From: an uncultured Subdoligranulum sp.
GTDB taxonomy: Bacteria > Bacillota_A > Clostridia > Oscillospirales > Ruminococcaceae
NCBI GenBank assembly: GCA_900772715.1
Contig: CAAGRN010000196.1
Span: 1 to 6,433 of the forward strand
Direction: 5' to 3'
Length of the DNA stretch: 6,433 bases
Of this stretch, positions 5,944-6,433 are shown piece after piece (the stretch's first letter is position 1; every line of letters starts with the position of its first letter). The translations under genes and the position numbers were made by a program. A model generated the notes under the pieces. It did not search any database. It was not told where the DNA came from and worked only from the letters and a program-made list of their open reading frames with translations.

Positions 5944-6433
5944 ATGAACCGTTTTCCTGTGTACATCCCGCGGGATGCCGTCTGGCTGCTGCAAACGCTG
6001 CGCGGCGCCGGGCATACCGCCTACGTTGTGGGCGGCTGCGTGCGGGACAGTCTTTTGGGGCGCACCCCCGGCGATTGGGACATCTGCACCTCTGCCAAGC
6101 CGGAGGAAATGCGCCGCCTTTTTGCCGATAAGCAGTTGATTTTAACCGGCGAAAAGCACGGCACCGTGGCAGTCGTTCTGCACGGCAAGCCCTACGAGAT
6201 GACCACCTATCGGCTGGACGGCGACTACCGCGACCACCGCCACCCCGAAAAAGTCCAGTTTGTGGACGAGCTTTCCTTGGATTTAGCCCGGCGGGATTTT
6301 ACCATCAACGCCATGGCCTACGCGCCCGGCGGGGAAGTGGTCTATTTATACGGCGGGCAGGCGGATTTAAAAGCCGGCATCATCCGCTGCGTAGGCGATG
6401 CCGATGCCCGCTTTGCCGAGGATGCGCTGCGCA
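5944..6433 (+). CDS. cca: CCA tRNA nucleotidyltransferase, N-terminal part (cut by the window end)
   Basis: This enzyme builds or repairs the 3'-terminal CCA of tRNAs from CTP and ATP in the cytosol. The 163 visible residues cover the class II nucleotidyltransferase head: the nucleotide-binding turn VVGGCVRD (28-35), the catalytic pair in GDWDICT (D44 and D46), and the RRDFTINAMAY motif (116-126), which in this family helps select the incoming base. The EDALR segment at 159-163 begins the next conserved region. The poly(A) polymerase family shares these motifs, but the RRDFTINAMAY form and the Firmicutes context favour a CCA-adding enzyme. The ATG at 5944 is preceded by AAAGGAGGTG with ideal spacing. 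The remaining C-terminal portion (probably more than 200 residues, possibly with an HD domain) lies outside the window. Confidence 0.93.
   Translation, partial: MNRFPVYIPRDAVWLLQTLRGAGHTAYVVGGCVRDSLLGRTPGDWDICTSAKPEEMRRLFADKQLILTGEKHGTVAVVLHGKPYEMTTYRLDGDYRDHRHPEKVQFVDELSLDLARRDFTINAMAYAPGGEVVYLYGGQADLKAGIIRCVGDADARFAEDALR

Overview
The window is a GC-rich chromosomal segment carrying six genes in three groups. Strong AGGAGG-type ribosome binding sites, a class II (Firmicutes-type) GalT, a TSCPD small protein and a MerR regulator with a classical overlong promoter suggest a gut Clostridia, most likely Oscillospiraceae/Ruminococcaceae (Faecalibacterium/Gemmiger-like). That assignment is inference from protein style and composition, not a database match. 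No rRNA, tRNA, CRISPR array, insertion sequence or phage gene was seen.

Region 1 (77-2766, + strand) is a tight run of three genes: the C-terminal part of a PHP-domain phosphoesterase, an 84-residue TSCPD protein and a 592-residue FkbH-like HAD-IIIC/GNAT enzyme. Gaps are 12 and 20 nt, and a strong intrinsic terminator closes the run. The first 76 bases are an exact reverse complement of 245-320, so the 5' end of the PHP gene is lost to a fold-back structure at the window edge. I read this as a probable assembly or amplification artefact.

Region 2 (2767-5379, - strand) holds a MerR-family regulator with two predicted C-terminal membrane helices, followed by galT (UDP-glucose--hexose-1-phosphate uridylyltransferase). 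galT appears to have its own promoter overlapping the merR stop codon. The merR promoter has a 19-bp spacer filled by a near-perfect palindrome, the hallmark of a self-regulated MerR-type promoter.

Region 3 (5446-6433, + strand) starts from an extended -10 promoter divergent from merR. It encodes a 129-residue protein I do not recognise and then the N-terminal 163 residues of a CCA-adding tRNA nucleotidyltransferase cut by the window end.

The most interesting items are the membrane-anchored MerR regulator with its autoregulatory operator, the stand-alone FkbH enzyme without an acyl carrier protein beside it, and the terminal inverted repeat, which affects how the first gene should be read. 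I saw no clearly new multi-gene system.
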